From an uncultured Lachnospiraceae bacterium (GTDB taxonomy: Bacteria > Bacillota > Clostridia > Lachnospirales > Lachnospiraceae): 16,410 nucleotides of DNA. Under the pieces are notes generated by a model. That model made no database searches. It was not told the DNA's origin and was given only the letters and a program-made list of their open reading frames with translations. Each line of letters opens with the position of its first letter. Within the stretch, counting starts at the first letter, position 1. Shown one piece after another: positions 1-8,757 of the stretch. Location: contig CACZSE010000295.1 in assembly GCA_902783735.1 (NCBI GenBank), positions 1 through 16,410 of the forward strand. Reading direction: 5' to 3'. Both the position numbers and the translations under genes were made by a program.

Positions 1-758
1 ACCGCATATCTGCTGAGCTGCATCACAGGGATACCGCTGATGTTATCTTTATTAAATATGATCTCACCTGATTCTTTATTGACAGGCTTTTCATTTACAA
101 ACAGTGTCACACTGCACTTGATACGTACTCCGGCAAGTTTACTAAACTTTTTTTCATCAGTCAGTAACGGTACCAGTGCACTTCTTTGAAGTATGATATC
201 ATGTCCGAGTTTTCTTATTACCTTATTGAGATTTCCGTCGCTTCCGTGTGAGGGGCTTGCTTTTCCGCCCACTGCTATAACAACATTTTTGCATCTGTAT
301 TTTTCAAGTGTGGTCGTCACTTCAAATACGCCGTCATCCTTTGTTATGTCAACCACCTTTTCGCTGCATCTGATCAAAACGCCAAGCCTTTTGCATTCAA
401 AGAGCAGACATGACGCTATCGTCGATGCCTGCTCATTGTAAGGATACACATATCCGTTTATGTCTTTAGTGATCACACCAAGTTCATTTATAAAGCCTAT
501 CAGATCGCTGTTATCAAATCTTTCATAGGCATCATAAGCAAACTTTGGCTGTTCTCCCCTGAAAACCTTTTCATCCACATATAGATTTGTAAAATTACAT
601 CTTCCGTTTCCCGTGGCATAAATCTTTTTACAGGGAACATCTTTTTGCTCTAAAACAAGGACCTTCCTGCCCTTTTTTGCTGCCGTAACGGCGCTCATAA
701 GTCCCGAAGGTCCCGATCCTACAACTATGATATCCGTAGTGTTTTTATATTTTTCCAT
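1..758 (-). CDS. HI0933/BaiN-family FAD-dependent oxidoreductase, partial (C-terminus beyond left edge)
   Basis: This is a flavoprotein of the HI0933/BaiN ('aminoacetone oxidase-like') family, usually annotated as an NAD(P)/FAD-dependent oxidoreductase; the substrate is generally unknown. The first 252 codons are visible and read open to the window edge. The family is usually about 400 residues, so about 150 should lie outside. A Rossmann dinucleotide-binding motif GSGPSG is at residues 14-19. The family signature GNGRCNFTN is at 50-58, a second FAD-contact motif AVGGKASPSHGSDG at about 162-175, and the GE..F....SGIPVMQLSR block near 231-250. The ATG at 758-756 is the only reasonable start before the Rossmann fold. 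It lies 26 nt after the diguanylate cyclase stop and has a weak ribosome site, so it is probably read through from that gene. No signal peptide, so cytoplasmic. The family call is firm; the physiological role is unknown. Confidence 0.9.
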   Translation of the reverse strand, partial: MEKYKNTTDIIVVGSGPSGLMSAVTAAKKGRKVLVLEQKDVPCKKIYATGNGRCNFTNLYVDEKVFRGEQPKFAYDAYERFDNSDLIGFINELGVITKDINGYVYPYNEQASTIASCLLFECKRLGVLIRCSEKVVDITKDDGVFEVTTTLEKYRCKNVVIAVGGKASPSHGSDGNLNKVIRKLGHDIILQRSALVPLLTDEKKFSKLAGVRIKCSVTLFVNEKPVNKESGEIIFNKDNISGIPVMQLSRYA

Positions 759-784
759 ATTATCTGCTATTTTGGCTTTGACCG

Positions 785-2155
785 TTACGAATTGAATCCC
801 GCAAATATTACATCATGACCCGAATCGGCCTTTGCTTTATATAATGCATTGTCTGCCTGCTTATATATCTCGCTTATGCTGTGATGAAGTTCTCCGAAGA
901 CCACACCGGCGCTGAGTGAGATAGGCGGAAGATCTTCTTTTTGTGCATCTGCCTGAAGCGATGCGTTTATATTTCTCACCTTGGCTGCTATCTTATCCTT
1001 AAGCTCAGGCTCAGTATGTATCATTATTACGGCAAATTCATCACCGCCTATCCTACAGACAAAATCATGCGCTCTGAAATTTCTGTTTAAAACATTTGCG
1101 ACCTTAATAAGCGCTCTGTCTCCGACATCGTGCCCATAGGTATCGTTGATCTTTTTAAACTCATTCAGATCTATCAGGACAAGAGCAGAAGTGTCTATAT
1201 CCACATTATTCAGTAGGAAATCATATCCTCTTCTGTTATACAGCCCCGTAAGCTCATCATGAGTAGCATCATACTCGAGTTTTTCCTTGCTCTCACGACT
1301 CACATGATTCATGAGATTGTAGGTCTTCGCCAAAAATCTTATCTCATAAGCACCCTTTACCGGTACCGGCTGTTCATCCCTTATCAGATCTATGATATTC
1401 TTTAAGGGCCTGAATATCATGAGCGATGTAAGTGTGACTATACCAAGTAATACAAATATCAGGACAAATGTAAGAATATGCTCTACAAGTACCTGTTTTC
1501 TCAGTTCTTCCGCATGTTCATACTGCTTCTGTTCTACAATTTCCGTAAGTTCGTTTATGCAGCTGCTGAACTCTTTCGAGATGATCTCCTTACTGTTACT
1601 GTATTTTTCGTCAAACAATAAAGAAACGCTTTTCTTTTCCTTATCATCCGGGCTGAGCTCTTTATCTTCCTGTGAAACTGTGACCGCATATACTTCCTGT
1701 GGAAAATCATATTCAGGGACACCCATTGCCTCAAGTGTAAGTCTTGCGGCATAGTATTCGGTGTCCATGAGCTCAATCGATTTTTTCATAGCATTATTTA
1801 AATGCTGTGCTGCCGTCGAATCGCCCAGTTTTTCATTTATCAATGCAACAGCTCTGTCTCTTCTCTTGGAAACATTTGCTTCTTCCAAATAATTATCCAG
1901 GTACTCTTTATCTTCCGAAACCGCAAAACATCTGATCTGCTCGGTAAGATAATCCGAAGCAATCTGAAGTTCATAAGCGCTGCTTCTTAATGATATGAGC
2001 TCTACTACTGCCTTATTTGTAGCTTCATTCATGTCATTGGTCATGCTCATGGCCCAAAAAAGAACTATCGATGCCGCAAGGGCAACTATCACCATGATAA
2101 TATTTACTTTTTTAAGGGAAATGCCCCTTTCCTTCAGACTCTTTCTCTTTTTCAT
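785..2155 (-). CDS. Membrane-bound diguanylate cyclase (GGDEF) with helical extracellular sensor
   Basis: Predicted to make c-di-GMP from two GTP at the inner face of the membrane. TM1 is at about residues 17-36. An extracellular, mostly helical region follows (about 37-225, resembling 4-helix-bundle/CHASE3-type sensors). TM2 is at about 226-248 and a short HAMP-like linker begins FRPLKNIIDLI. The GGDEF domain spans about 291-452 with DATHDELTGLYNRRG at 296-310, the metal-binding block DLNEFKKIND at 329-338 and an intact RIGGDEF (GGDEF at 370-374). An RxxD inhibitory site, RAHD (361-364), sits exactly five residues before GGDEF, so product feedback inhibition is expected. The start lies 25 nt after the chemoreceptor stop with no clear Shine-Dalgarno, which suggests coupled translation. 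Domain call and catalytic competence are well supported; the ligand is unknown. Confidence 0.95.
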   Translation of the reverse strand: MKKRKSLKERGISLKKVNIIMVIVALAASIVLFWAMSMTNDMNEATNKAVVELISLRSSAYELQIASDYLTEQIRCFAVSEDKEYLDNYLEEANVSKRRDRAVALINEKLGDSTAAQHLNNAMKKSIELMDTEYYAARLTLEAMGVPEYDFPQEVYAVTVSQEDKELSPDDKEKKSVSLLFDEKYSNSKEIISKEFSSCINELTEIVEQKQYEHAEELRKQVLVEHILTFVLIFVLLGIVTLTSLMIFRPLKNIIDLIRDEQPVPVKGAYEIRFLAKTYNLMNHVSRESKEKLEYDATHDELTGLYNRRGYDFLLNNVDIDTSALVLIDLNEFKKINDTYGHDVGDRALIKVANVLNRNFRAHDFVCRIGGDEFAVIMIHTEPELKDKIAAKVRNINASLQADAQKEDLPPISLSAGVVFGELHHSISEIYKQADNALYKAKADSGHDVIFAGFNS

Positions 2156-2180
2156 GATGTTGTAAACTGTTGCTTTAGTA

Positions 2181-3851
2181 TCATACCCTGAAGTACTCTA
2201 CCATATCGGCAAGTCCTTTTGCAAGTTCATTCATATTCTTATTGTCTTCGCTTATGGTGACGATATTCTGACTTACATCATTGAGCGAATTTGTGATCTC
2301 TGCATTTGATGCCGAATTCTCTTCGGATACGGCTGAAAGACTGCTTACGTTTTCAGTAATGACATCCTTGATCTCAATAAGGTCCTTAGTCCTTGTTCCA
2401 ATCTTCTCTATTCCTGAAACAGCCTTTGTTATTTCATTTTCAAGAACAGAAAACTTATTCATTGTCTCTGATAAGAGCTCCTGCTCCTTGGCTATCGCTT
2501 CACGTACACCTACAGACATCTCAACACATGTATCCGATTGAGTCTTAATATCATTTACTATATCGGCGATCTCGAGTGCGGAATCATTACTCTGTTCCGC
2601 AAGCTTCTTTATCTCTTCAGCGACTACCGCAAAGCCTTTTCCTGCCTCACCTGCTCTGGCCGATTCAATAGAGGCATTAAGTGCAAGAAGGTTTGTCTGG
2701 CTTGAGATATCTGTAATGAGATTTACCGCATCAGTTATCTTTTCTACAGCTGCATGTGTTTCGGCTATTCTCTTAGAGATATTGTCTACCGCTTCGGTAG
2801 TCTGCTTTCCGCTTACGTTCATCTCCTTGATATAGTTTACGGCATCGTCGTTTGCTCTGTTCATAGAACGTGCTCCGTCACCCAGATCATCAACATTTGC
2901 CGAAATATCATTTATGATACCATCCATATCTATGACTTTTGCGTTTATATCCTGTACGCTTTCAGCGATGGTATATGCACCGTCGGAGATCTCGTTCATG
3001 GCAACGGATATATGATCGGTTCCGTTTGCAGTCTCACCCGAAAGTGCTGCCACTTCATCTATGCCGTTTACAAGTGTTGCGGAAGAGTCCTTAATGTCAC
3101 AGATAACACTGCTCAAAGAGTTCTGTAATTTATTTGCGGATTCAACCAACAGGTTTGTTTCCTTTAATCTTGACTTTACATTTATCTCCTGAGTCAGATC
3201 ACCTTCCGCAATATTGTGGATATTGTCGGCAATATGATTAAGCGGATCTATGATCTTCTTTGTGAGTAATACTATGATGGCAGATATTATTACAATGACA
3301 AACACGCCGATAATAACAAATGCCATGAGAAGCTGGGCCTTTTCTCTCTTTATCGTATCTGCAGTGATACCCGCAAATGCCATGCCCCACATACTCTTAT
3401 CATTGTTTAAGATCGGTGTATAATAAACATAATAATCTTTTTCATTTATAACCACATCATCAGAGTAGTAATCTTCACCTTTAAGACATTTTTCCCATAC
3501 AGCAAAGTTACACTGTGTACCTTCGATCCTGTCTCCGTTTGCATCTCTGATGGTAGTTACAAATCTGACATTATCCTTAAACAATGTCAGGTCAATGCCG
3601 TTATTCATCATCCTGTCAACATAGTCGACCTCGTACTCAATCTCACCCTTGTTTACTATGTCCCATTCATAGTACTCCTTTAAACCGTTTGCCGCGATCT
3701 TAAGGCTTTGTGTGATCTGATCCTCCAATGCCGAAACCATCTTCGTATATGCTGCTATCAGCAAAATGATCGTAGCTATCAGCATCGGTACAATAGCCAT
3801 CAATAGAAACATTATGCGCATGTTTAACTGTTTTTTGTTTGTTCCTTCCAT
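2181..3851 (-). CDS. Methyl-accepting chemotaxis protein with single extracellular Cache-type domain
   Basis: Transmembrane chemoreceptor that should signal to CheA/CheW and so to the flagellar motor. TM1 is at about residues 13-34. The extracellular domain (about 35-171) has the Cache-like run [16 protein letters not shown] (97-112), an acidic [11 protein letters not shown] stretch and [10 protein letters not shown]2 is at about 172-196, HAMP at about 197-250, and the long coiled-coil signalling domain at about 255-550. The conserved hairpin tip [20 protein letters not shown] is at 382-401 and the following [18 protein letters not shown] at 404-421. About 22 heptads follow the tip, as in long Firmicutes receptors. 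There is no C-terminal CheR/CheB-binding pentapeptide. The start is supported by AAGGAG 8 nt upstream. The gene has its own promoter in the gap after feoB and is closely followed by the diguanylate cyclase. No other che genes are visible. Confidence 0.96.
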   Translation of the reverse strand: MEGTNKKQLNMRIMFLLMAIVPMLIATIILLIAAYTKMVSALEDQITQSLKIAANGLKEYYEWDIVNKGEIEYEVDYVDRMMNNGIDLTLFKDNVRFVTTIRDANGDRIEGTQCNFAVWEKCLKGEDYYSDDVVINEKDYYVYYTPILNNDKSMWGMAFAGITADTIKREKAQLLMAFVIIGVFVIVIISAIIVLLTKKIIDPLNHIADNIHNIAEGDLTQEINVKSRLKETNLLVESANKLQNSLSSVICDIKDSSATLVNGIDEVAALSGETANGTDHISVAMNEISDGAYTIAESVQDINAKVIDMDGIINDISANVDDLGDGARSMNRANDDAVNYIKEMNVSGKQTTEAVDNISKRIAETHAAVEKITDAVNLITDISSQTNLLALNASIESARAGEAGKGFAVVAEEIKKLAEQSNDSALEIADIVNDIKTQSDTCVEMSVGVREAIAKEQELLSETMNKFSVLENEITKAVSGIEKIGTRTKDLIEIKDVITENVSSLSAVSEENSASNAEITNSLNDVSQNIVTISEDNKNMNELAKGLADMVEYFRV

Positions 3852-3872
3852 GGTCCCTACTCCTTCTCACAA
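3845..3872 (-). promoter_or_regulatory. Ribosome binding site and start of the chemoreceptor
   Basis: On the minus strand the sequence reads GAGAAGGAGTAGGGACCATG. The AAGGAG core, eight bases ahead of the ATG at 3851-3849, is a good Shine-Dalgarno match and fixes this start. Confidence 0.7.
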
Positions 3873-3913
3873 GCTTGATAACAAATTAATATATGATCAA
3901 AAACTTAATGCAT

Positions 3914-3944
3914 ATTATAGCATATTAAACGTAACAAATATCAA
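3914..3944 (-). promoter_or_regulatory. Putative extended -10 promoter for chemoreceptor/diguanylate cyclase genes
   Basis: The minus strand has a perfect TATAAT at 3919-3914 preceded by TGC, giving an extended -10 (TGnTATAAT). A TTGATA -35-like hexamer lies at 3944-3939, overlapping the end of feoB. The spacing of 19 bp is longer than ideal, but an extended -10 tolerates this. It would give a leader of roughly 55 nt. Seen directly; transcription is inferred. Confidence 0.55.
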
Positions 3945-6286
3945 TTCATAAATAAACTCGTCCCTATCAGATTAACTGCTACCGAGACTATCCACGCAAG
4001 AGCGCATTGCCACAAAACAAGACATATTGCCCACTTGGGTCCAAGCTCTCTTTTAATGGCCGCCACCGCTGCCACACAGGGGGTATATAAAAGAGAAAAC
4101 GTTAAGAGTGAAGCTGCCATGACAGGACTGAGTGCGGTAGTTACACTCTCTCCAAAAAGGATTCCCAAAGTTGATACAACACTCTCCTTTGCCAAAAAAC
4201 CGCTTATAAGAGAAACGCATATGCGCCAGTCTCCAAGTCCGGAGGGTGCCATGAGCGGTGCAAGTAAGCTGCTGACCATAGCAAGGATACTGTCCTTTGA
4301 ATCCGCTACCATATTGAAATGCAGATCAAAGCTTTGAAGCAGCCATATAACTATAGTCGCCACAAGGATGACACTGAAAGCTCTTTGCAAAAAGTCCCTG
4401 GCCTTTTCCCACAAAAGCTGCATAACATTTTTAAGCCCAGGCAATCTGTAATTCGGAAGCTCCATGACAAACGGAACCGGATCGCCTTTAAAGATAGTCT
4501 TTCTGTAAAAGAATGCTACCACCACCCCGGTGCATATTCCCAAAAGATAAAGTCCTATCATGATCAGTGCACCGTACTGCGGAAAAAATGCATTTACAAA
4601 AAACGCATATATAGGCAGTTTCGCCGTGCAACTCATAAAGGGCGTGAGTAAGATCGTCATCCTTCTGTCGCGTTCGCTCGGGAGTGTCCTTGTACTCATT
4701 ACCGCAGGTACGGTACATCCGAAACCTATGAGCATGGGAACTATACTTCTGCCGGACAGGCCTATCTTTCTTAAAAGCCTGTCCATGACAAAGGCTACTC
4801 TCGCTATGTATCCGCTGTCTTCCAAAAGTGAAAGAAACAAAAACAGTGTCACGATTATGGGAAGGAACGAAAGCACGCTACCGACTCCCGCAAATATCCC
4901 GTCTATTATTAGACTGTGAAGGGTATCATTTACCCCGATAGATGTCAATGCCATATCGGTAAGGTCAGTCAGTGCTTCTATCGCCATCTCCAATAACGAC
5001 TGAAGCCATGCTCCGATGACACCAAAGGTCAGCCAGAATACCAGTGCCATTATTCCGATGAATGCAGGTATTGCACTGTATTTGCCCGTGAGGATCCTGT
5101 CGATCCTTTCGCTTCTGGCTCTTTCTTTACTCTGTTTAGGCTTTTTGACCGCAGCTGCACATACCTTTGTAATAAACGAAAATCTCATGTCCGCTATGGC
5201 TGCGCTTCTGTCCATGCCGCTTTCATTTTCCATCTGGAGCACGATGTGCTCAAGCATCTCTTTTTCATTGTCATCGGGTTTTAAAAGCTTAAGTATATCT
5301 TTATCGCCCTCGATCACTTTGCAGACCGCAAACCGTAAAGGCAGTCCCGCCGCCTTCGCATGATCCTTCAAAAGATGCTCTGTAGCATGGATGCATCGAT
5401 GAACCGCACCGTTTCTGTCCTGCTCATCGCAAAAGTCCTGCTCGATCGGCTTCTCGCAATAATGTGCTACATGGATCGCATGAGAGATAAGTTCATCAAC
5501 ACCTTCATTTTTTGAGGCTGATATCGGTACCACGGGTACACCCAAAAGTCTCTCCATCTTATTGATATTGATGGTGCCTCCGTTTTCACGTACCTCATCC
5601 ATCATGTTGAGTGCCACTACCATGGGTGTCTCCATCTCCAAAAGCTGCATGGTCAGATAGAGATTTCTTTCAATGTTTGTGGCATCAACAATATTTATAA
5701 TACCTGTAGGTTTTTCGTTTAACACAAAATTCCGTGATACTATCTCTTCCGTAGAATACGGTGACATGGAATATATTCCCGGCAGATCGGTAATAGAGGT
5801 ATTCGGATGCTTTCGAATCTGACCGTCTTTTCTGTCAACAGTCACACCCGGAAAGTTTCCAACATGCTGATTTGAACCGGTTAACTGATTAAAAAGTGTT
5901 GTCTTTCCACTGTTTTGATTGCCTACCAGAGCAAACGTAAGAAGAGTCCGGTCAGATAGAGGAGTTTCATTTTCTTTCGAATGGTATTTTCCTCCTTCAC
6001 CCAGTCCCGGATGCTCTACAAGTTTATATTCATTTTCATACGCTTTATCGTCTTCATCCGTTAGGACTATTCCGATCTTTTTTGCGTCTTCCAGACGGAT
6101 AGTCAGTTCATATCCGTGTATCTTAAGTTCTATCGGGTCACCCATCGGCGCAAGTTTAACTATCTTTACTATAGCACCCGGAATGACCCCCATATCCAGG
6201 AGGTGTTGTCTGAGTGCGCCCTCTCCTCCCACAGAGCTGATACGCGCACTCCGACCTATCTCCAATTCATCTAATTGCATGTCCAT
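3941..6286 (-). CDS. feoB: Ferrous iron transporter with fused FeoA domain (FeoAB)
   Basis: Fe(II) uptake transporter of the cytoplasmic membrane, with FeoA fused ahead of FeoB in one 781-residue chain. FeoA (SH3-like) covers residues about 1-75, including LRQHLLDMGVIPG at 25-37. After a hydrophilic linker (about 76-112) comes the G domain: G1 GNQNSGKTT (122-130), G2 in the FPGVTVDRKDG block (145-155), G3 DLPG (167-170), G4 NMMD (227-230) and G5 SAS (256-258). The helical regulatory domain follows to about 400. The polytopic membrane domain carries the two Gate blocks: GFGCTVPAVMSTRTL (521-535) with its cysteine, and LTPFMSCTAKLPIY (547-560). The late membrane block LYTPCVAAVAAIKRELG is at 733-749. 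All G motifs are intact. No FeoC gene is seen. The gene follows the phosphoribosyltransferase by 44 nt and ends 89 nt before the chemoreceptor. GGTGGG ahead of the ATG is a modest ribosome site; the ATG two codons later is an alternative start. Confidence 0.97.
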   Translation of the reverse strand: MDMQLDELEIGRSARISSVGGEGALRQHLLDMGVIPGAIVKIVKLAPMGDPIELKIHGYELTIRLEDAKKIGIVLTDEDDKAYENEYKLVEHPGLGEGGKYHSKENETPLSDRTLLTFALVGNQNSGKTTLFNQLTGSNQHVGNFPGVTVDRKDGQIRKHPNTSITDLPGIYSMSPYSTEEIVSRNFVLNEKPTGIINIVDATNIERNLYLTMQLLEMETPMVVALNMMDEVRENGGTININKMERLLGVPVVPISASKNEGVDELISHAIHVAHYCEKPIEQDFCDEQDRNGAVHRCIHATEHLLKDHAKAAGLPLRFAVCKVIEGDKDILKLLKPDDNEKEMLEHIVLQMENESGMDRSAAIADMRFSFITKVCAAAVKKPKQSKERARSERIDRILTGKYSAIPAFIGIMALVFWLTFGVIGAWLQSLLEMAIEALTDLTDMALTSIGVNDTLHSLIIDGIFAGVGSVLSFLPIIVTLFLFLSLLEDSGYIARVAFVMDRLLRKIGLSGRSIVPMLIGFGCTVPAVMSTRTLPSERDRRMTILLTPFMSCTAKLPIYAFFVNAFFPQYGALIMIGLYLLGICTGVVVAFFYRKTIFKGDPVPFVMELPNYRLPGLKNVMQLLWEKARDFLQRAFSVILVATIVIWLLQSFDLHFNMVADSKDSILAMVSSLLAPLMAPSGLGDWRICVSLISGFLAKESVVSTLGILFGESVTTALSPVMAASLLTFSLLYTPCVAAVAAIKRELGPKWAICLVLWQCALAWIVSVAVNLIGTSLFMN

Positions 6287-6330
6287 GTTCCCACCGGTTT
6301 AAAATTTTGCGCCCCTTCGCGCCTTAAAGA

Positions 6331-6972
6331 TCATCTTATAGTAGAGTATCCGAAACCGTTACAGATAGCATCTACCGGAACCCCTGCCTTGCATAAAGGA
6401 CAGTCTTCAGTTCTGTAGCCCGCATAATCAGGAAGATCTCTTGTTGAATACAGGTATCTGATAGGCAGATCCTCAAGCTTATCAGCCACTGAGAATATTG
6501 CTGATATACCTATCGGAGTTCCTCCGTAAAACTTGACCGATCTGATGGCGCTCCTTAAGGTTTCGCCTGTAGTTGCGGTATCGATAAGAACCAGCACTCT
6601 CTTTCCCTTGATCATATGCTGATTGTTCTCACGAAACATCATCTGTCCGCTGGTATTGTATTCAGTGCTTGTAATATAGATCGTTTTATGAGCATTAGCC
6701 GAGATCATGCCCGCCTTGGTAAGCTTATTGGCAAGATAAGATCCGACAACCTCCATGCCATTCAGGCAAAGTATGGTATCGATAATGTCAGATGCGAGGT
6801 ACATCTCAGCAAGTTCCTCGCCCGTAGCTCTTGCTTCACGCTGTCTTGCCTTCATGTCACTCAGATCCATGTAATAGTTTACATGTGAGTTTGGAGTAAC
6901 AAAATGTCCCGGGATGTAACGTAGTACCACATCCTTGTTTTTTGAATAGTCGATTTTCTTGTAGTCCTGCAT
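6331..6972 (-). CDS. Orotate phosphoribosyltransferase-like type I PRTase with C-terminal CxxC
   Basis: Cytoplasmic type I phosphoribosyltransferase (213 residues), resembling a Lachnospiraceae family often annotated as orotate phosphoribosyltransferase. The PRPP-binding loop is VLVLIDTATTGETL (126-139). It keeps the TTGET phosphate loop and the first acidic residue D131, but T132 replaces the second acidic residue of the usual pair. Before it is NAHKTIYITSTEYNTSGQMMF (about 93-113, quoted in part: NAHKTIYIT and TSGQMMF), a block typical of this subfamily. The C-terminus has CPLC (191-194) plus C204, a possible small metal site. A full pyrE role in pyrimidine synthesis is doubtful because no other pyrimidine genes are nearby. 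The start has an excellent AAGGAGGA site. The gene begins 16 nt after the LacI-like sensor stop, so it is surely in the same transcript. The substrate base is unknown. Confidence 0.85.
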   Translation of the reverse strand: MQDYKKIDYSKNKDVVLRYIPGHFVTPNSHVNYYMDLSDMKARQREARATGEELAEMYLASDIIDTILCLNGMEVVGSYLANKLTKAGMISANAHKTIYITSTEYNTSGQMMFRENNQHMIKGKRVLVLIDTATTGETLRSAIRSVKFYGGTPIGISAIFSVADKLEDLPIRYLYSTRDLPDYAGYRTEDCPLCKAGVPVDAICNGFGYSTIR

Positions 6973-6984
6973 AATTTCCTCCTT
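6970..6984 (-). promoter_or_regulatory. Strong ribosome binding site of the phosphoribosyltransferase gene
   Basis: The minus strand reads AAGGAGGAAATTATG. This near-perfect Shine-Dalgarno is the strongest in the window and lies wholly in the 16-nt gap after the preceding stop codon. It fixes the start and suggests high translation relative to its neighbours. Confidence 0.85.
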
Positions 6985-6988
6985 GCCG

Positions 6989-8737
6989 TCAAATCTGACT
7001 CTCTTCTAACAATTTTAGTGTCATACCCATGTTGATCGCCACAAAACCGCCCATGTTATACGTCTTTTCGGTAAGCTCACAAAATATAAGTCCATATGTG
7101 TACCTTTCATATACAAGAGGGAATACCACCATGCACTCAAGATGCGCCATCTCCATGATAGCACTGAAGAGCAGTTTTGTTTTTCTAAGCTGTCTGTCCT
7201 GAGGTGTCATATGTATTTCCCCGTCTTTTATAAAGCACTTCATATACAGTTCATCAGGATATACTATTTCCTCTCTTCCTTGTTTTACAACAGGTTTGTC
7301 AAACAAAAAAAGTGAGCCGTTTCTGATACATACCAAATCCAGACTTTTAAAATATGATGTGAGTGCTTTTTCTCTGTCATTCTGATAATTAAATCCGCAG
7401 ATCAGATGATCCTTCATGCGTTTAAGATCGGTATAAGCGGAATTTCTCTGATCGACATTCTTTTTACATATTTCTCTTATGCAGTCATCCTTCATACGCA
7501 AAAACAGCCTGTTTATAAGAGAATTGACCGCAATTGACTTTTGAATGATATTTAACGCATTCTGCAATCTTTCGACACAGGATAATATCTTTTCGGAATC
7601 GGTGTATTCCATGGCTCCGTTTCTAAAAAATACATCGATCATGTTTCCTATCTCTTCGTATTCCTCGTAAGGCATGAATTTGCGTTTATATGCTTTAAGT
7701 ATCCTGGATATAAATTCATAGTAAAGGCGTCTTAAGTCAACAGCCGTACGTTTTATGGAACTGGAATTGTACCTGTAAAAGCAGTCATCAAACAGCCTGT
7801 ATATAAATTCTTCACCGGCAGCCATGAGCTCTCTGTTTGAGTACATGTGAACATCATACTGGAATGATTCTCTGCCGTACAGTCTTGTGGCTACCATTAC
7901 GGAAGATACTTCTTTTCCCTCAAACTGGTCTATCATAAGTTCCAGAGCTTTTTGACCAAGTGTTTCACGTGCAGGTCCTATAGATGAAAGAGACGGTGTC
8001 ATCTCACTTGCCATACGGGTGTTGTCAAAACCAAAAACAAGGATATCTTTTCCGGGTCTTAATCCTCGTCTTTCCATAACAGAATAGAGTCCCTTTGCAG
8101 TCGTATCATTTACGCAAAATACAGCCTGAACATCAGGATTGTTATCCAAAAGTCTCTGAGCCGGCACTTCAGTATGTGTAGACATGTTTGTGGGCTCGAA
8201 AAACTCCTCTCTGAACGGTAGCCCGTTGTTTTCGAGGCACTTTATAAAAATCTTTTTTCTTTCTTCAGCATCCGGATTCAAACTGTCACCGCCGAGCATG
8301 CATATGTTGGTAAATCCGTTTACATTGACCAGATAATCTATAGCTTCTTTTATGCCGGTCTCGTTGTCGTAATTGACCGTTATATATTCCTGCTTTTCGG
8401 AAGATACAAGAACCTTGGGGATATCCTTATATCTTTCAAAAAAACGGTTCAGATCCGATTCGCTAGCCATCCATCCCATGCTGCCCATGGCAAATATTAT
8501 GCCATCAGGCTCACATTGATACGCAAGATTATATATACCGTTGAAAACCGAATCAAACTGCCATCTTGCTTCTTTTTTTTCGTCCATGATAAGAACTTCT
8601 CCCGGAAGTATCATCAGATTGACGCTTCCGTCAGAAGGGATTGAGTTCTTCATGCTCTCAACCAGATCCCTGCAAAAATCATTTGCAATATTTCCGGCAA
8701 CAACTGCAATTGTTTTAACGTTATTTCTATCAACCAT
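6989..8737 (-). CDS. Cytoplasmic LacI-like ligand-binding sensor with GAF-like C-terminus, lacking DNA-binding and output domains
   Basis: A 582-residue soluble protein. Residues about 7-295 have the type I periplasmic-binding/LacI sensor fold. Its marks are KTIAVVAGNIANDFCRDLVES near the N-terminus, EPDGIIFAMGS (76-86), TGIKEAIDYLVNVNGFTNI (127-145), PDVQAVFCVNDTTAKGL (201-217) and DILVFGFDNTRMASEMTPSL (231-250). It has neither the N-terminal helix-turn-helix of LacI repressors nor a signal peptide, so it should bind a small ligand, perhaps a sugar, inside the cell. A helical region (about 300-455) follows, then a GAF-like domain (about 456-580). Related Lachnospiraceae proteins with this layout, as I recall them, often end in GGDEF; this one stops at the GAF-like domain. 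It starts 20 nt after the phosphodiesterase stop. GGAAG is a plausible ribosome site. The fold call for the N-terminal half is strong; the GAF assignment is tentative. Confidence 0.85.
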   Translation of the reverse strand: MVDRNNVKTIAVVAGNIANDFCRDLVESMKNSIPSDGSVNLMILPGEVLIMDEKKEARWQFDSVFNGIYNLAYQCEPDGIIFAMGSMGWMASESDLNRFFERYKDIPKVLVSSEKQEYITVNYDNETGIKEAIDYLVNVNGFTNICMLGGDSLNPDAEERKKIFIKCLENNGLPFREEFFEPTNMSTHTEVPAQRLLDNNPDVQAVFCVNDTTAKGLYSVMERRGLRPGKDILVFGFDNTRMASEMTPSLSSIGPARETLGQKALELMIDQFEGKEVSSVMVATRLYGRESFQYDVHMYSNRELMAAGEEFIYRLFDDCFYRYNSSSIKRTAVDLRRLYYEFISRILKAYKRKFMPYEEYEEIGNMIDVFFRNGAMEYTDSEKILSCVERLQNALNIIQKSIAVNSLINRLFLRMKDDCIREICKKNVDQRNSAYTDLKRMKDHLICGFNYQNDREKALTSYFKSLDLVCIRNGSLFLFDKPVVKQGREEIVYPDELYMKCFIKDGEIHMTPQDRQLRKTKLLFSAIMEMAHLECMVVFPLVYERYTYGLIFCELTEKTYNMGGFVAINMGMTLKLLEESQI

Positions 8738-8757
8738 AAAGGAACTTCCGCTGCGTG

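Noticed and set aside
4035..5363. Several open frames on the plus strand opposite feoB and other genes
   Set aside because: They are antisense to well-supported genes, show no recognisable domains and look like low-complexity or membrane-like shadows.
6305..6325. GC-rich hairpin GCGC/GCGC between the phosphoribosyltransferase and feoB genes
   Set aside because: Only four base pairs with a 6-nt loop, followed by AAAATTTT rather than a T-run. Too weak to call a terminator, and it would not clearly split the operon.
6287..6330. Search for a Fur or other iron-box palindrome before feoB
   Set aside because: No GATAATGATAATCATTATC-like repeat is visible in the 44-nt gap or near the promoter at 11386-11414.
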